Shown in pieces: positions 52,172 through 60,775 of a stretch of DNA of 64,000 bases. Numbering within the stretch: the first letter of the stretch is position 1; every line of letters begins with the position of its first letter. The position numbers and the translations under genes are program-made. The notes beneath the pieces are model-generated. The model saw only the letters and a list, made by a program, of their open reading frames with translations. It had not been told where the DNA came from and searched no databases. Location of the stretch: positions 1-64,000 of the forward strand of contig JAKSLB010000015.1 in NCBI GenBank assembly GCA_024401435.1, read 5' to 3'. The stretch comes from Paludibacteraceae bacterium. Its GTDB lineage: Bacteria; Bacteroidota; Bacteroidia; Bacteroidales; Paludibacteraceae.

Positions 52172-53079
52172 AAAAAAAAGATTTTATTTGTATTTTTATA
52201 TTCTTTATTTCGATTTTTTCTTCATGTTCTATATCTGTTAAAGAATATAGGAAAATAGAGTTTATAAAAGAAACTATTGTAAAAAATAAAGATTCAGAGT
52301 CTCATAAAAAAATAAGAGGAAAAGAAGATTGGTATGAAACGAAATTTTTCCAAGGTAATGTCTTTTATCAGACAGTAACTAACGATGAAATAAAGGGTGA
52401 ATCATATAGTTTTTTCCATTTTGAAACACCTGACACTTCATTTGTATTTTGGACTATCCCCAATTTTGACATTGTTCCTTATGTAACATTCCCAGAAGAT
52501 ACGTCTTTAATGATAATCAACACATTACAGGAAGAACCTTCTTATTATGATTCTAAATATGATGACTATATATGGAAGTTCGATCTTGAAAATTTAAAAA
52601 GAGGAATCGTAAAAAAAGATTCTGTATTTTGTAAATATTGCAGATCGTGTTTTGAAGCCAACCATAAGTGGATATTCACGAAATCGAATGAAAGAGATGA
52701 TTTATATGATGGATTTTCGTTGACTGATGTTTACGTCTCTTCCACCTCGGATTTGTCTGATTCGGTGAAAGTAGCTGTGAAATTTAATGTCTGTTCGGTT
52801 AGCGAGGACGGAAGATACATTTTTGCGGTAAAGAATTACGTTTCGTCGGAAAGGGCTTGTGTAATAATTGATTCAGAAGAAAGAAAATATCAAATCATAT
52901 TGGGTAGAGATTATTCTTTCATGAATCCGTTTTACTCTAAAGAGGAAAAGAAGTTCGGATTCGATAACGGGGATTGTGTGATTTATATAGATATGCCACA
53001 AAAATTTCCATTTGATGCCTTGAATGATGAATTTCCATATGTGGAAGATGAAATATTGGAAATGTATAAGAAAAAATAA
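52168..53079 (+). CDS. Lipoprotein, putative immunity protein for protein C
   Basis: 303 residues. Signal peptide IFIFFISIFSSCS with a lipobox-like FSSC. No known domain; mostly beta-rich. ATGA overlap with the upstream toxin-like gene suggests a coupled toxin-immunity pair. It is much longer than the tip A lipoprotein and not visibly related. Confidence 0.55.
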   Translation: MKKKDFICIFIFFISIFSSCSISVKEYRKIEFIKETIVKNKDSESHKKIRGKEDWYETKFFQGNVFYQTVTNDEIKGESYSFFHFETPDTSFVFWTIPNFDIVPYVTFPEDTSLMIINTLQEEPSYYDSKYDDYIWKFDLENLKRGIVKKDSVFCKYCRSCFEANHKWIFTKSNERDDLYDGFSLTDVYVSSTSDLSDSVKVAVKFNVCSVSEDGRYIFAVKNYVSSERACVIIDSEERKYQIILGRDYSFMNPFYSKEEKKFGFDNGDCVIYIDMPQKFPFDALNDEFPYVEDEILEMYKKK

Positions 53080-53241
53080 CAGGTTGATTCCTTTCCCTAA
53101 AAATACGTACCAGATTACTAGGATAATTACATTCAATCACGAAAATACTTGGCTGGAAGCCAATAATCGGGTAACCCGTGACGCAGTCCCAGTTTCAGCG
53201 AAGCAGTTGTTATGATGAATATTCTCCCATTCCGCCTCTTT

Positions 53242-55318
53242 GTTTTTGCCGCCCTAATTTTTCTTCATCCGACAAAATAATCCTATTTTTGTGTGTAAAT
53301 CAATTCGAAAATATATGGACGGAAAGAAAATGAAAAAGATACCCTACGGAATGGGGAACTTTGCGGATATCATCCTCGACAACTACTACTATGTCGACAA
53401 AACAAGGTTTATCGCGGAGGTGGAACAGTCTGCCCGTTTTTTCTTTTTCATCCGTCCGCGCCGTTTCGGCAAGAGCCTCTTCCTCTCCATGCTGGAGAAC
53501 TACTACGATATGAACCGCAGGGAAAAGTTCGACGCCCTCTTCGGTGACCTCTGGATCGGTCAGCACCCTACGGAACTGCGTAACAGTTATGCGGTGTTGA
53601 AACTGAATTTCTCCAAGGTCTCATCCAATCTTGATGAGTGTGAGGAGTCGTTTAATGCTATTTGCTACTTGGCATACCAGGCTTTCTGCGATTATTATAA
53701 AGATTTGCTCCCTGACAATGCTTCGGACGCACTGTCAAAAGATGCCAGTGCCGTCATAAATTTTGAGTCGATTGTGAACTTATGTAATAAGAAAGGACTC
53801 AATCTTTATCTCCTCATCGACGAATACGACAACTTCACCAACACGGTGCTGAGTGACGTTGCCTCGTTGAATAAATATGAGAGCATAACTCACAAGGATG
53901 GATTCTATCGAAACTTCTTTGCGACACTGAAAGCAGCCACCGATTCGTGCCTGAAGAAAATCTTCATCACGGGCGTCAGTCCGGTGACACTCGATGACCT
54001 CACCTCCGGCTTCAACATCAACTTCAACTACACAAGCTATGCCGCCTTCAACGAGATGATGGGTTTCACCGAGGTGGAGGTGCGCGCCATACTCGACTAC
54101 TACCGCCAGTTCCATCCGTTCAACCACACGACGGACGAACTGATCGACATCATCAAACCTTGGTATGACAATTATTGCTTCTCAAAAAAATCTTTAGGAA
54201 GAGAGACCCTATATAATAGTGACATGGTTTTCTATTTCGTCAATGCCTATATAGGATATGAGTGTCAGATTCCAACCGATATGCTGGATGCCAACATCCG
54301 CATCGACTACAAGAAACTGATGATGCTGGTAAGGAAAGACCACGACTTGCAAACGTCTGTCATACAGGAGATCGTCAAGGAGGGCAGAATAACATCCGAA
54401 CTGAACGATAATTTCCCCGCAAAGAATATAAGTGACAGGAACAATTTCATCAGTCTGTTGTATTATTTTGGTCTGTTGACTGTAGAGGGGACGTTTCTCA
54501 ACAAACTGATTTTCAAGATACCGAACCAGGTGGTGAGGGAACAAATGTTTGACTATCTGGTAAGGACATACGACGAGGTGGATTTGCGCCTCGACTACTA
54601 CAAGAAGGACGAGTTGGGTGTCGACATGGCACTGAATGGCAACTGGCGTCCCTATTTTCAGGCTATCGCGGATGCGATCATGAGCTATTCATCGCAGCGA
54701 GACAAGATAAAGGGTGAATATTATGTCCATGGCTTCACCTTCGCGATGACATTGCAGAATCCGCTTTATCTGCCCGTTTCGGAGAACGATACAGCTACGG
54801 GTTATTCCGACGTCTACCTACAGCCCCGTCTTGTCAACTATCCGGAGTTGCAGCACTCCTACATCGTGGAGTTCAAATACGTGAAGAGCAGCGAGCCGGA
54901 CAGTGAAGTGGAGGCGAAACGTGCGGCAGCAATAGAACAAATCAACAATTACGCCCAGACAGCGCAAGTGCGAGAGACCATCGGTCATACCACCCTGCAT
55001 AAGATAGTCCAGGTTTACAAAGGGTTTGAACTGAAGGTGCTGGAGGAGATTGAATAAGGACGTGAAGTCCAGAATGTTGCAAAATGTGTTATGACATTTA
55101 ACGTAAAATTCTTCAACCGTACCTTGGCGCACGAACTCGGACATGGTGCCTTCACCTATGAACACCCGTTCGACAACGCGGCGTATAAGACAGAACAGGG
55201 AGCCACCCGCAACCTGATGGACTACGTCACAGACGATGACCTCGCCTACTTCCAGTGGCAATCCACCCTCGGATTGAACCTCACTTGGGGATTCTTGGAG
55301 GGGGATGAGGATGCGATG
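53242..55318 (+). repeat. Long direct repeat, copy 1 (partner 58222-60289)
   Basis: A 2.1-kb unit covering the promoter, AAA-ATPase/PDDEXK_9 gene and metallopeptidase segment recurs 4980 bp downstream. Bases 53975-55123 read as identical to 58955-60103 (1149 bp). Divergence is confined to about 53350-53430, 53590-53800 and part of 53840-53974. Confidence 0.9.
53315..55057 (+). CDS. AAA-ATPase-like / PDDEXK_9 protein, copy 1
   Basis: 580 residues from MDGKKMKKIPYG. N-terminal AAA-ATPase_like domain with the characteristic YYVDKT, P-loop IRPRRFGKSLF (46-56) and Walker B LYLLIDEYDNF; C-terminal PDDEXK_9 nuclease-like domain with YIVEFKYVKS. Very numerous in Bacteroidales; function unknown. A -7 box TATTTTTG (53284-53291) lies over the upstream in-frame start at 53291, so 53315 is the start. 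Near-duplicate of 58295-60037. Confidence 0.85.
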   Translation: MDGKKMKKIPYGMGNFADIILDNYYYVDKTRFIAEVEQSARFFFFIRPRRFGKSLFLSMLENYYDMNRREKFDALFGDLWIGQHPTELRNSYAVLKLNFSKVSSNLDECEESFNAICYLAYQAFCDYYKDLLPDNASDALSKDASAVINFESIVNLCNKKGLNLYLLIDEYDNFTNTVLSDVASLNKYESITHKDGFYRNFFATLKAATDSCLKKIFITGVSPVTLDDLTSGFNINFNYTSYAAFNEMMGFTEVEVRAILDYYRQFHPFNHTTDELIDIIKPWYDNYCFSKKSLGRETLYNSDMVFYFVNAYIGYECQIPTDMLDANIRIDYKKLMMLVRKDHDLQTSVIQEIVKEGRITSELNDNFPAKNISDRNNFISLLYYFGLLTVEGTFLNKLIFKIPNQVVREQMFDYLVRTYDEVDLRLDYYKKDELGVDMALNGNWRPYFQAIADAIMSYSSQRDKIKGEYYVHGFTFAMTLQNPLYLPVSENDTATGYSDVYLQPRLVNYPELQHSYIVEFKYVKSSEPDSEVEAKRAAAIEQINNYAQTAQVRETIGHTTLHKIVQVYKGFELKVLEEIE

Positions 55319-56542
55319 AAATTAGTCACTGATGCAAAGAAGAAGAGGGTGACTTCCGTGAAAAAGGATGAATATTTTATTGTTGCAGATGATGATGCTA
55401 GGGAAAAAGATGCTACTACATTAGCAGATGTAAAACCTAAGAAAAAATTGCCAGTTGGGGCAGAACTGCAAGCACAAGAAGATAAAGATGGAGGAGGTGT
55501 CGCTAAATTTAAATTTGTGGCTATAGTGGCAGATGCGGCAAATAATCCGAATAGATATGTGGCGGACGGTAACAACAGTACCGTTGTTTATACCTCTATG
55601 GGAAATCTTCTCAAAGTTCATTCATGTAGTAAAAAAATGAAGCTTACTAAAAATTTAACGACATCAGACATTTACAAGTTACCTTATTCCAATGTTAATG
55701 TAGCGTCGGATTTGGATGTTTCCAGTTACACAAAAGGCTCTTATGTAGATGTCGATTATAAGTGTGAGGACTATTTCCGAATTAAAGAGAATAATGCTTC
55801 TGAGGGCTCTGGTCATGTCGAGAAATGGGTAAAAAGCAGTTCGTTGTTGGAACAAATATTTTATGTGCTTTCAGAAGATGCTGACGTTTATGATGCAACG
55901 TATAAGGCATTAGCTGATCAATCTAAGGTTACGAAGTCTACATGTGTGACAATGAAGGAAATGTCAAATAAAAATTATGTAAGTGTAAAGTCTATAAGTG
56001 ATGATGATGAAGAGTCCAATTGGAAGTGTATTAAGAATCAAAATCTTCAACTTGTGATATTTTATCAATCTGCGGAAGAGTATACTTTTAAGTCTGATTT
56101 AAAGGTTTCTGACTTTTTAGAGTTACCATATTCTACATCGCAATCAACTAATGCTTTGGATGAAAGTAATTGTAAAAAGGGCTCGAAAGTTAATATTATT
56201 GCATCCTGTGGATCCTCTGTGTTGGTAGAAAATACTTTATATGATGGAGAAATTGTTAAAGGAGCATGGGTGAAATATGATAAATTTAATTATCATGTTT
56301 CTGTTGAAGATATTGAAAATATTCTTACTTCATTAAAGGTGACAGATTTCACAATACCAGACAAAGACAGTAGGGATTATAATACTCTTAATGAATTGGT
56401 TGATTCGGATCCGAATTTCTCAGATGAGACCATAAAAATGGTTGGAGGTGCTGTGAATAGAGGAGGAATTAAAAAAGAACCCATTGAGGGACCAGACAGA
56501 AAAAAGAAAACAGAAGCTGTAAAAAATGTTTTAATTAAATAG
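55091..56542 (+). CDS. Orphan metallopeptidase-type toxin module D
   Basis: 483 residues. It starts within a zinc peptidase segment: HELGHGAFTYEH (H14, E15, H18) and NLMDYV, a Met-turn-like motif, as in the pre-toxin peptidase of Bacteroidetes polymorphic toxins. After FLEGDEDAM the sequence turns AT-rich, with SH3-like stretches around residues 170-260 and 310-400 (SYVDVDYKCEDYFRIKE, WVKSSSLL). The reading frame is that of the upstream ATPase, 33 bases after its stop. Probably a recombination-ready tip, not a full toxin. Confidence 0.6.
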   Translation: MTFNVKFFNRTLAHELGHGAFTYEHPFDNAAYKTEQGATRNLMDYVTDDDLAYFQWQSTLGLNLTWGFLEGDEDAMKLVTDAKKKRVTSVKKDEYFIVADDDAREKDATTLADVKPKKKLPVGAELQAQEDKDGGGVAKFKFVAIVADAANNPNRYVADGNNSTVVYTSMGNLLKVHSCSKKMKLTKNLTTSDIYKLPYSNVNVASDLDVSSYTKGSYVDVDYKCEDYFRIKENNASEGSGHVEKWVKSSSLLEQIFYVLSEDADVYDATYKALADQSKVTKSTCVTMKEMSNKNYVSVKSISDDDEESNWKCIKNQNLQLVIFYQSAEEYTFKSDLKVSDFLELPYSTSQSTNALDESNCKKGSKVNIIASCGSSVLVENTLYDGEIVKGAWVKYDKFNYHVSVEDIENILTSLKVTDFTIPDKDSRDYNTLNELVDSDPNFSDETIKMVGGAVNRGGIKKEPIEGPDRKKKTEAVKNVLIK

Positions 56543-56549
56543 TTTAGCA

Positions 56550-57263
56550 ATGAATAGGTTTGTAATTTATATTTTACTTTTTCTCCCTACGGGATGTCTA
56601 TTTGCACAGAAGATGAATTCAAGGGATAAATTACAGGGAGTATGGGAAATTACCTCTATTAGAGCATTTGATTATCAAGATAGTCATTCTTATGAGTACG
56701 AAGTTTATAGAAATAACGATAAACTATATTTACATTTTCAATCAGACACGTTGGATGCGTGTTATTCATCAAAATTCGGTTTTAGTCCCAAAGATTTAAA
56801 AGGTATTGATTCCGTACCATTGGATTCATTGTCAGATTATGATGGATTTGTCCTTGTTGAGTATGATGATCCTATAGTCGATTCTTTAGGTGTTATACAT
56901 GGATTCGTTTTAGAATATGAATTCAAAAACTATGATAATTATTATCGTTGCTCATCTGATATTTGTTGTTATAGAAAATCGGCTATTCCAACCCCGTATT
57001 TAGTTCTCGTTAAAGAGGCTGGAACAAAAGATGGTATTGATTATCTGAAAAAATATTTCGGAACAAGCTTGTTAAAAGTTTCGGTGCAAAAGGCAGCTGT
57101 TTTTGATAATTCTTTTCATCAAACAAAAAAATTTTTTTATAAAAATGATGTTGTTGAATTGGTAAAAGAGGAGGGGCAATTCTTTAAAATTTTTTATCGT
57201 TCTAAAGACGACCATATTGTTGAGGGCTTTATAAAGAAAAATAATGTTTATATGAAATGGTAG
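56550..57263 (+). CDS. Exported protein with C-terminal SH3-like domain, putative immunity protein
   Basis: 237 residues. Signal peptide IYILLFLPTGCLFAQ; a GC pair inside it lies before the likely FAQ cleavage. The C-terminal 65 residues (VSVQKAAVFDNSFHQTKKFF ... EGFIKKNNV) align with those of the gene at 57394. Starts 7 bp after module D. Role as immunity protein inferred. Confidence 0.55.
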   Translation: MNRFVIYILLFLPTGCLFAQKMNSRDKLQGVWEITSIRAFDYQDSHSYEYEVYRNNDKLYLHFQSDTLDACYSSKFGFSPKDLKGIDSVPLDSLSDYDGFVLVEYDDPIVDSLGVIHGFVLEYEFKNYDNYYRCSSDICCYRKSAIPTPYLVLVKEAGTKDGIDYLKKYFGTSLLKVSVQKAAVFDNSFHQTKKFFYKNDVVELVKEEGQFFKIFYRSKDDHIVEGFIKKNNVYMKW

Positions 57264-57370
57264 ATGAGGCCTTATTCAAAGATGTATTTATTAGAAGTTG
57301 TTTAGGTCTTATTAATGGTGGCAGTAATGAGGAAGACACAAGACTAGAAATGACTAAAAAAAGCATATAA
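57257..57370 (+). pseudogene. 37-codon open remnant
   Basis: Starts ATG overlapping the upstream stop and reads VDEALFKDVFIRSCLGLING then a charged tail to TAA. It looks like a C-terminal scrap of a lost protein; translation is possible but unproven. Confidence 0.25.
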
Positions 57371-57393
57371 GGAGCTAAATAAATGAGATTATT

Positions 57394-58071
57394 ATGAGAA
57401 GTAGGTTGTTGATATTATTTATTTTGTTAGCAAATTATCTATATGCGGGTGATTTGCAATGTCTTCAAGGCGTTTGGAAAGAATTTGATATGACTCCTGA
57501 TAAAAGTATGAGTTCTGTTAATGAATTGTATTTAATTGTTAAGAACAGACAAATGCTATCTGTATGGGTCGAGCAAGGAAATGTTACGCATGTGCAACTA
57601 GAATATATGTGTTTTATTCCCGATGAACAACAAAATAAAAATGTCCGATATAAGGATATCAAAAATAATGAAAGTGGTGACGTTTATTTGGCGAAACATC
57701 CTTTAAATGATACAGCTATGATTAATAGTGAATGTTCTCCGGAGATGATAAGCTGTGGAGAAGAAGATTTGTTTGTGTCATCTGCAATGTATAGAAGAGG
57801 TAATTTAAATTTTGCATTAAAGGAATCGATATTTTATAATGATCCTGATTTTGGATATTTTGTAAATTGTGCAAGAATAAAGGTAGATAAGGCATATATA
57901 TATGATTCTACAATGCATAAAACGAATGAGTTCCTTACAAAAGAAAAAGAATGTTTTGTCATTGAATCAAATGGCAAATATGTGAAAATGGAATGTAGGG
58001 GAAAAAGTGGGAAGGTAATTGTCGGTTATCTAAGAAAGGAAGATATCGTCTTCGATAAATTCATTGAATGA
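57394..58071 (+). CDS. Exported protein, paralogue of the 56550 gene
   Basis: 225 residues. Signal peptide LLILFILLANYLYAGDLQ with cleavage after YAG. The start LQGVWKEFD resembles KLQGVWEITS of the upstream gene, and the C-terminal SH3-like stretch (IKVDKAYIYDSTMHKTNEFL ... VGYLRKEDI) is clearly related. Probably a second, diverged immunity-type gene. Confidence 0.55.
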   Translation: MRSRLLILFILLANYLYAGDLQCLQGVWKEFDMTPDKSMSSVNELYLIVKNRQMLSVWVEQGNVTHVQLEYMCFIPDEQQNKNVRYKDIKNNESGDVYLAKHPLNDTAMINSECSPEMISCGEEDLFVSSAMYRRGNLNFALKESIFYNDPDFGYFVNCARIKVDKAYIYDSTMHKTNEFLTKEKECFVIESNGKYVKMECRGKSGKVIVGYLRKEDIVFDKFIE

Positions 58072-58096
58072 TTTACGAAATAAATAACACAAACAT

Positions 58097-58195
58097 ATGC
58101 GAAAACCTTTTTCAATCCTATTAATTCTTCTCCTGTCGTCGTTTCAGTTTGCGATGGCGGATGCGGTGTCGGTGGCGGCGAAGCATCCGAAATAG
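58097..58195 (+). pseudogene. Signal-peptide-only remnant of a large exported protein
   Basis: 32 codons: MRKPFSILLILLLSSFQFAM followed by ADAVSVAAKHPK and a stop. It is a textbook signal peptide with nothing after it. It ends 27 bp before the second long direct repeat. It likely marks the 5' end of a former full-length toxin gene. Confidence 0.5.
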
Positions 58196-58221
58196 AGAAT
58201 ATTCCCCACACCCGTATCTTC

Positions 58222-60289
58222 GTTTTTGCCGCCCTAATTTTTCTTCATCCGACAAAATAATCCTATTTTTGCGTGTAAATCAATTCGAAAATATATGGAC
58301 GGAAAGAAAATGAAAAAGATACCCTACGGCAAATGTAACTTTGAGGACATCAGACTTCAAAACATGTATTATGTGGATAAGAGCCGTTACATAAGAGAGG
58401 TGGAAGATTCCAGCGACTTCTTTTTCTTCATCCGTCCGCGCCGTTTCGGCAAGAGCCTCTTCCTCTCCATGCTGGAGAACTACTACGATATGAACCGCAG
58501 GGAGAAGTTCGACTCCCTCTTCGGTGACCTCTGGATCGGTCAACACCCCACGGAACAACGCAACAGTTATGCGGTGATGACGTTGGACTTTTCATGCATT
58601 ACAGCAGGTTTGGATAGATGTGAAGAGAATTTCAACACATACTGCCGTGAAGTTTTCGTCAAATTCTGTGACTTCTATAAAAATGTCTTGCCAGAAGGAA
58701 CTTCAAAGTTGATGAGAGAAGATAATAGTGCGACAGAAAACTTTATACGTTTAGTAAATATTTGTTCGTCAAAAAATATTCAACTTTATCTTCTCATCGA
58801 CGAATACGACAACTTCACCAACACGGTGCTGAGTGATGTTGCGGCATTGAACAAATATGAGAGCATCACCCACAAGGATGGTTTCTACCGAAATTTCTTC
58901 GCAACATTGAAAGCTGCGACAAGGTCTTGTTTGAAGAAAATCTTCCTTACGGGTGTCAGTCCGGTGACACTCGATGACCTCACCTCCGGCTTCAACATCA
59001 ACTTCAACTACACAAGCTATGCCGCCTTCAACGAGATGATGGGTTTCACCGAGGTGGAGGTGCGCGCCATACTCGACTACTACCGCCAGTTCCATCCGTT
59101 CAACCACACGACGGACGAACTGATCGACATCATCAAACCTTGGTATGACAATTATTGCTTCTCAAAAAAATCTTTAGGAAGAGAGACCCTATATAATAGT
59201 GACATGGTTTTCTATTTCGTCAATGCCTATATAGGATATGAGTGTCAGATTCCAACCGATATGCTGGATGCCAACATCCGCATCGACTACAAGAAACTGA
59301 TGATGCTGGTAAGGAAAGACCACGACTTGCAAACGTCTGTCATACAGGAGATCGTCAAGGAGGGCAGAATAACATCCGAACTGAACGATAATTTCCCCGC
59401 AAAGAATATAAGTGACAGGAACAATTTCATCAGTCTGTTGTATTATTTTGGTCTGTTGACTGTAGAGGGGACGTTTCTCAACAAACTGATTTTCAAGATA
59501 CCGAACCAGGTGGTGAGGGAACAAATGTTTGACTATCTGGTAAGGACATACGACGAGGTGGATTTGCGCCTCGACTACTACAAGAAGGACGAGTTGGGTG
59601 TCGACATGGCACTGAATGGCAACTGGCGTCCCTATTTTCAGGCTATCGCGGATGCGATCATGAGCTATTCATCGCAGCGAGACAAGATAAAGGGTGAATA
59701 TTATGTCCATGGCTTCACCTTCGCGATGACATTGCAGAATCCGCTTTATCTGCCCGTTTCGGAGAACGATACAGCTACGGGTTATTCCGACGTCTACCTA
59801 CAGCCCCGTCTTGTCAACTATCCGGAGTTGCAGCACTCCTACATCGTGGAGTTCAAATACGTGAAGAGCAGCGAGCCGGACAGTGAAGTGGAGGCGAAAC
59901 GTGCGGCAGCAATAGAACAAATCAACAATTACGCCCAGACAGCGCAAGTGCGAGAGACCATCGGTCATACCACCCTGCATAAGATAGTCCAGGTTTACAA
60001 AGGGTTTGAACTGAAGGTGCTGGAGGAGATTGAATAAGGACGTGAAGTCCAGAATGTTGCAAAATGTGTTATGACATTTAACGTAAAATTCTTCAACCGT
60101 ACCATGACGCACGAGCTCGGACATGGCGCTTTCGCATGGCAACACCCATTCGATTTGACCGAGGAAAAAATTTCCACGAACAACCTGATGGACTACGTCA
60201 AAGACGATGACCTCGCCTACTTCCAGTGGCAATCCACCCTCGGGTTGAACCTCACTTGGGGATTCTTGGAGGGGGATGAGGATGGGATG
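58222..60289 (+). repeat. Long direct repeat, copy 2
   Basis: Partner of 53242-55318; see there. The right boundary coincides with the end of the metallopeptidase segment (FLEGDED), after which the two modules have unrelated sequence. Confidence 0.9.
58295..60037 (+). CDS. AAA-ATPase-like / PDDEXK_9 protein, copy 2
   Basis: 580 residues, same architecture as 53315-55057. From GVSPVTLDDL to the C-terminus the two proteins are identical. They differ in residues about 13-42 (KCNFEDIRLQNMYYVDKSRY against MGNFADIILDNYYYVDKTRF) and about 94-160. The P-loop block between these is conserved. -7 box TATTTTTG at 58264-58271. Confidence 0.85.
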   Translation: MDGKKMKKIPYGKCNFEDIRLQNMYYVDKSRYIREVEDSSDFFFFIRPRRFGKSLFLSMLENYYDMNRREKFDSLFGDLWIGQHPTEQRNSYAVMTLDFSCITAGLDRCEENFNTYCREVFVKFCDFYKNVLPEGTSKLMREDNSATENFIRLVNICSSKNIQLYLLIDEYDNFTNTVLSDVAALNKYESITHKDGFYRNFFATLKAATRSCLKKIFLTGVSPVTLDDLTSGFNINFNYTSYAAFNEMMGFTEVEVRAILDYYRQFHPFNHTTDELIDIIKPWYDNYCFSKKSLGRETLYNSDMVFYFVNAYIGYECQIPTDMLDANIRIDYKKLMMLVRKDHDLQTSVIQEIVKEGRITSELNDNFPAKNISDRNNFISLLYYFGLLTVEGTFLNKLIFKIPNQVVREQMFDYLVRTYDEVDLRLDYYKKDELGVDMALNGNWRPYFQAIADAIMSYSSQRDKIKGEYYVHGFTFAMTLQNPLYLPVSENDTATGYSDVYLQPRLVNYPELQHSYIVEFKYVKSSEPDSEVEAKRAAAIEQINNYAQTAQVRETIGHTTLHKIVQVYKGFELKVLEEIE

Positions 60290-60693
60290 TATGATTCTTC
60301 TTCGCTTATTTCAGGTTATTATTTTACGTGGTTGGGAGATGACCTAAAAGGATGGTATCCAGATGAATTAGAATCAAAAGTTCAGTCTGATAAAGAGGAT
60401 TTCAAAAATTTAAAATTTCATTAAATATGTAAAAAATGAAACCGAGAATATTTTACTTAAGAAAAATATTGAAAAAGAAGAAGTTTTAACAGGAAAAATT
60501 AGATGTACGTCTTTGTATTTAGGTACGAAATCAATTCAAATAGTTCCCTAATTATCGATCGGTAGGTTTTGGTTATAATTTTGATCGAAAAGCAAATTAT
60601 TCAATTCCTATAATCGAAGGAGAAAGATTGGGTGTTCCAAAAATGATAATCAAACATCCTTTGATTGTTGGTTTCCATTGGGCATTCAGTTGA
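60071..60693 (+). pseudogene. Orphan metallopeptidase-type module E, frameshifted
   Basis: The first frame (60071-60424, 117 codons) has HELGHGAFAWQH and NLMDYV as in module D, then new sequence and a stop. Homologous-looking coding text continues in the +1 frame (from about 60423: KYVKNETENILLKKNIEKEE ... SIQIVP) and again in the next frame from about 60544 (NYRSVGFGYNFDRKANYSIP ... VGFHWAFS) to TGA at 60691. Two frameshifts therefore broke a gene of about 205 codons. No immunity gene follows. Confidence 0.6.
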
Positions 60694-60775
60694 AAATTCT
60701 GATGTGTAGGTCAAAAATCAGGCTGCAATGTATTGAAATGCCTGATGACATAAGGGTTGAGATGCGATTTAAAAC

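Noticed and set aside
53780-54127. Minus-strand open frames inside the two ATPase genes
   Set aside because: They are shadows of the GC-richer plus-strand genes and recur in both copies only because the DNA is duplicated.
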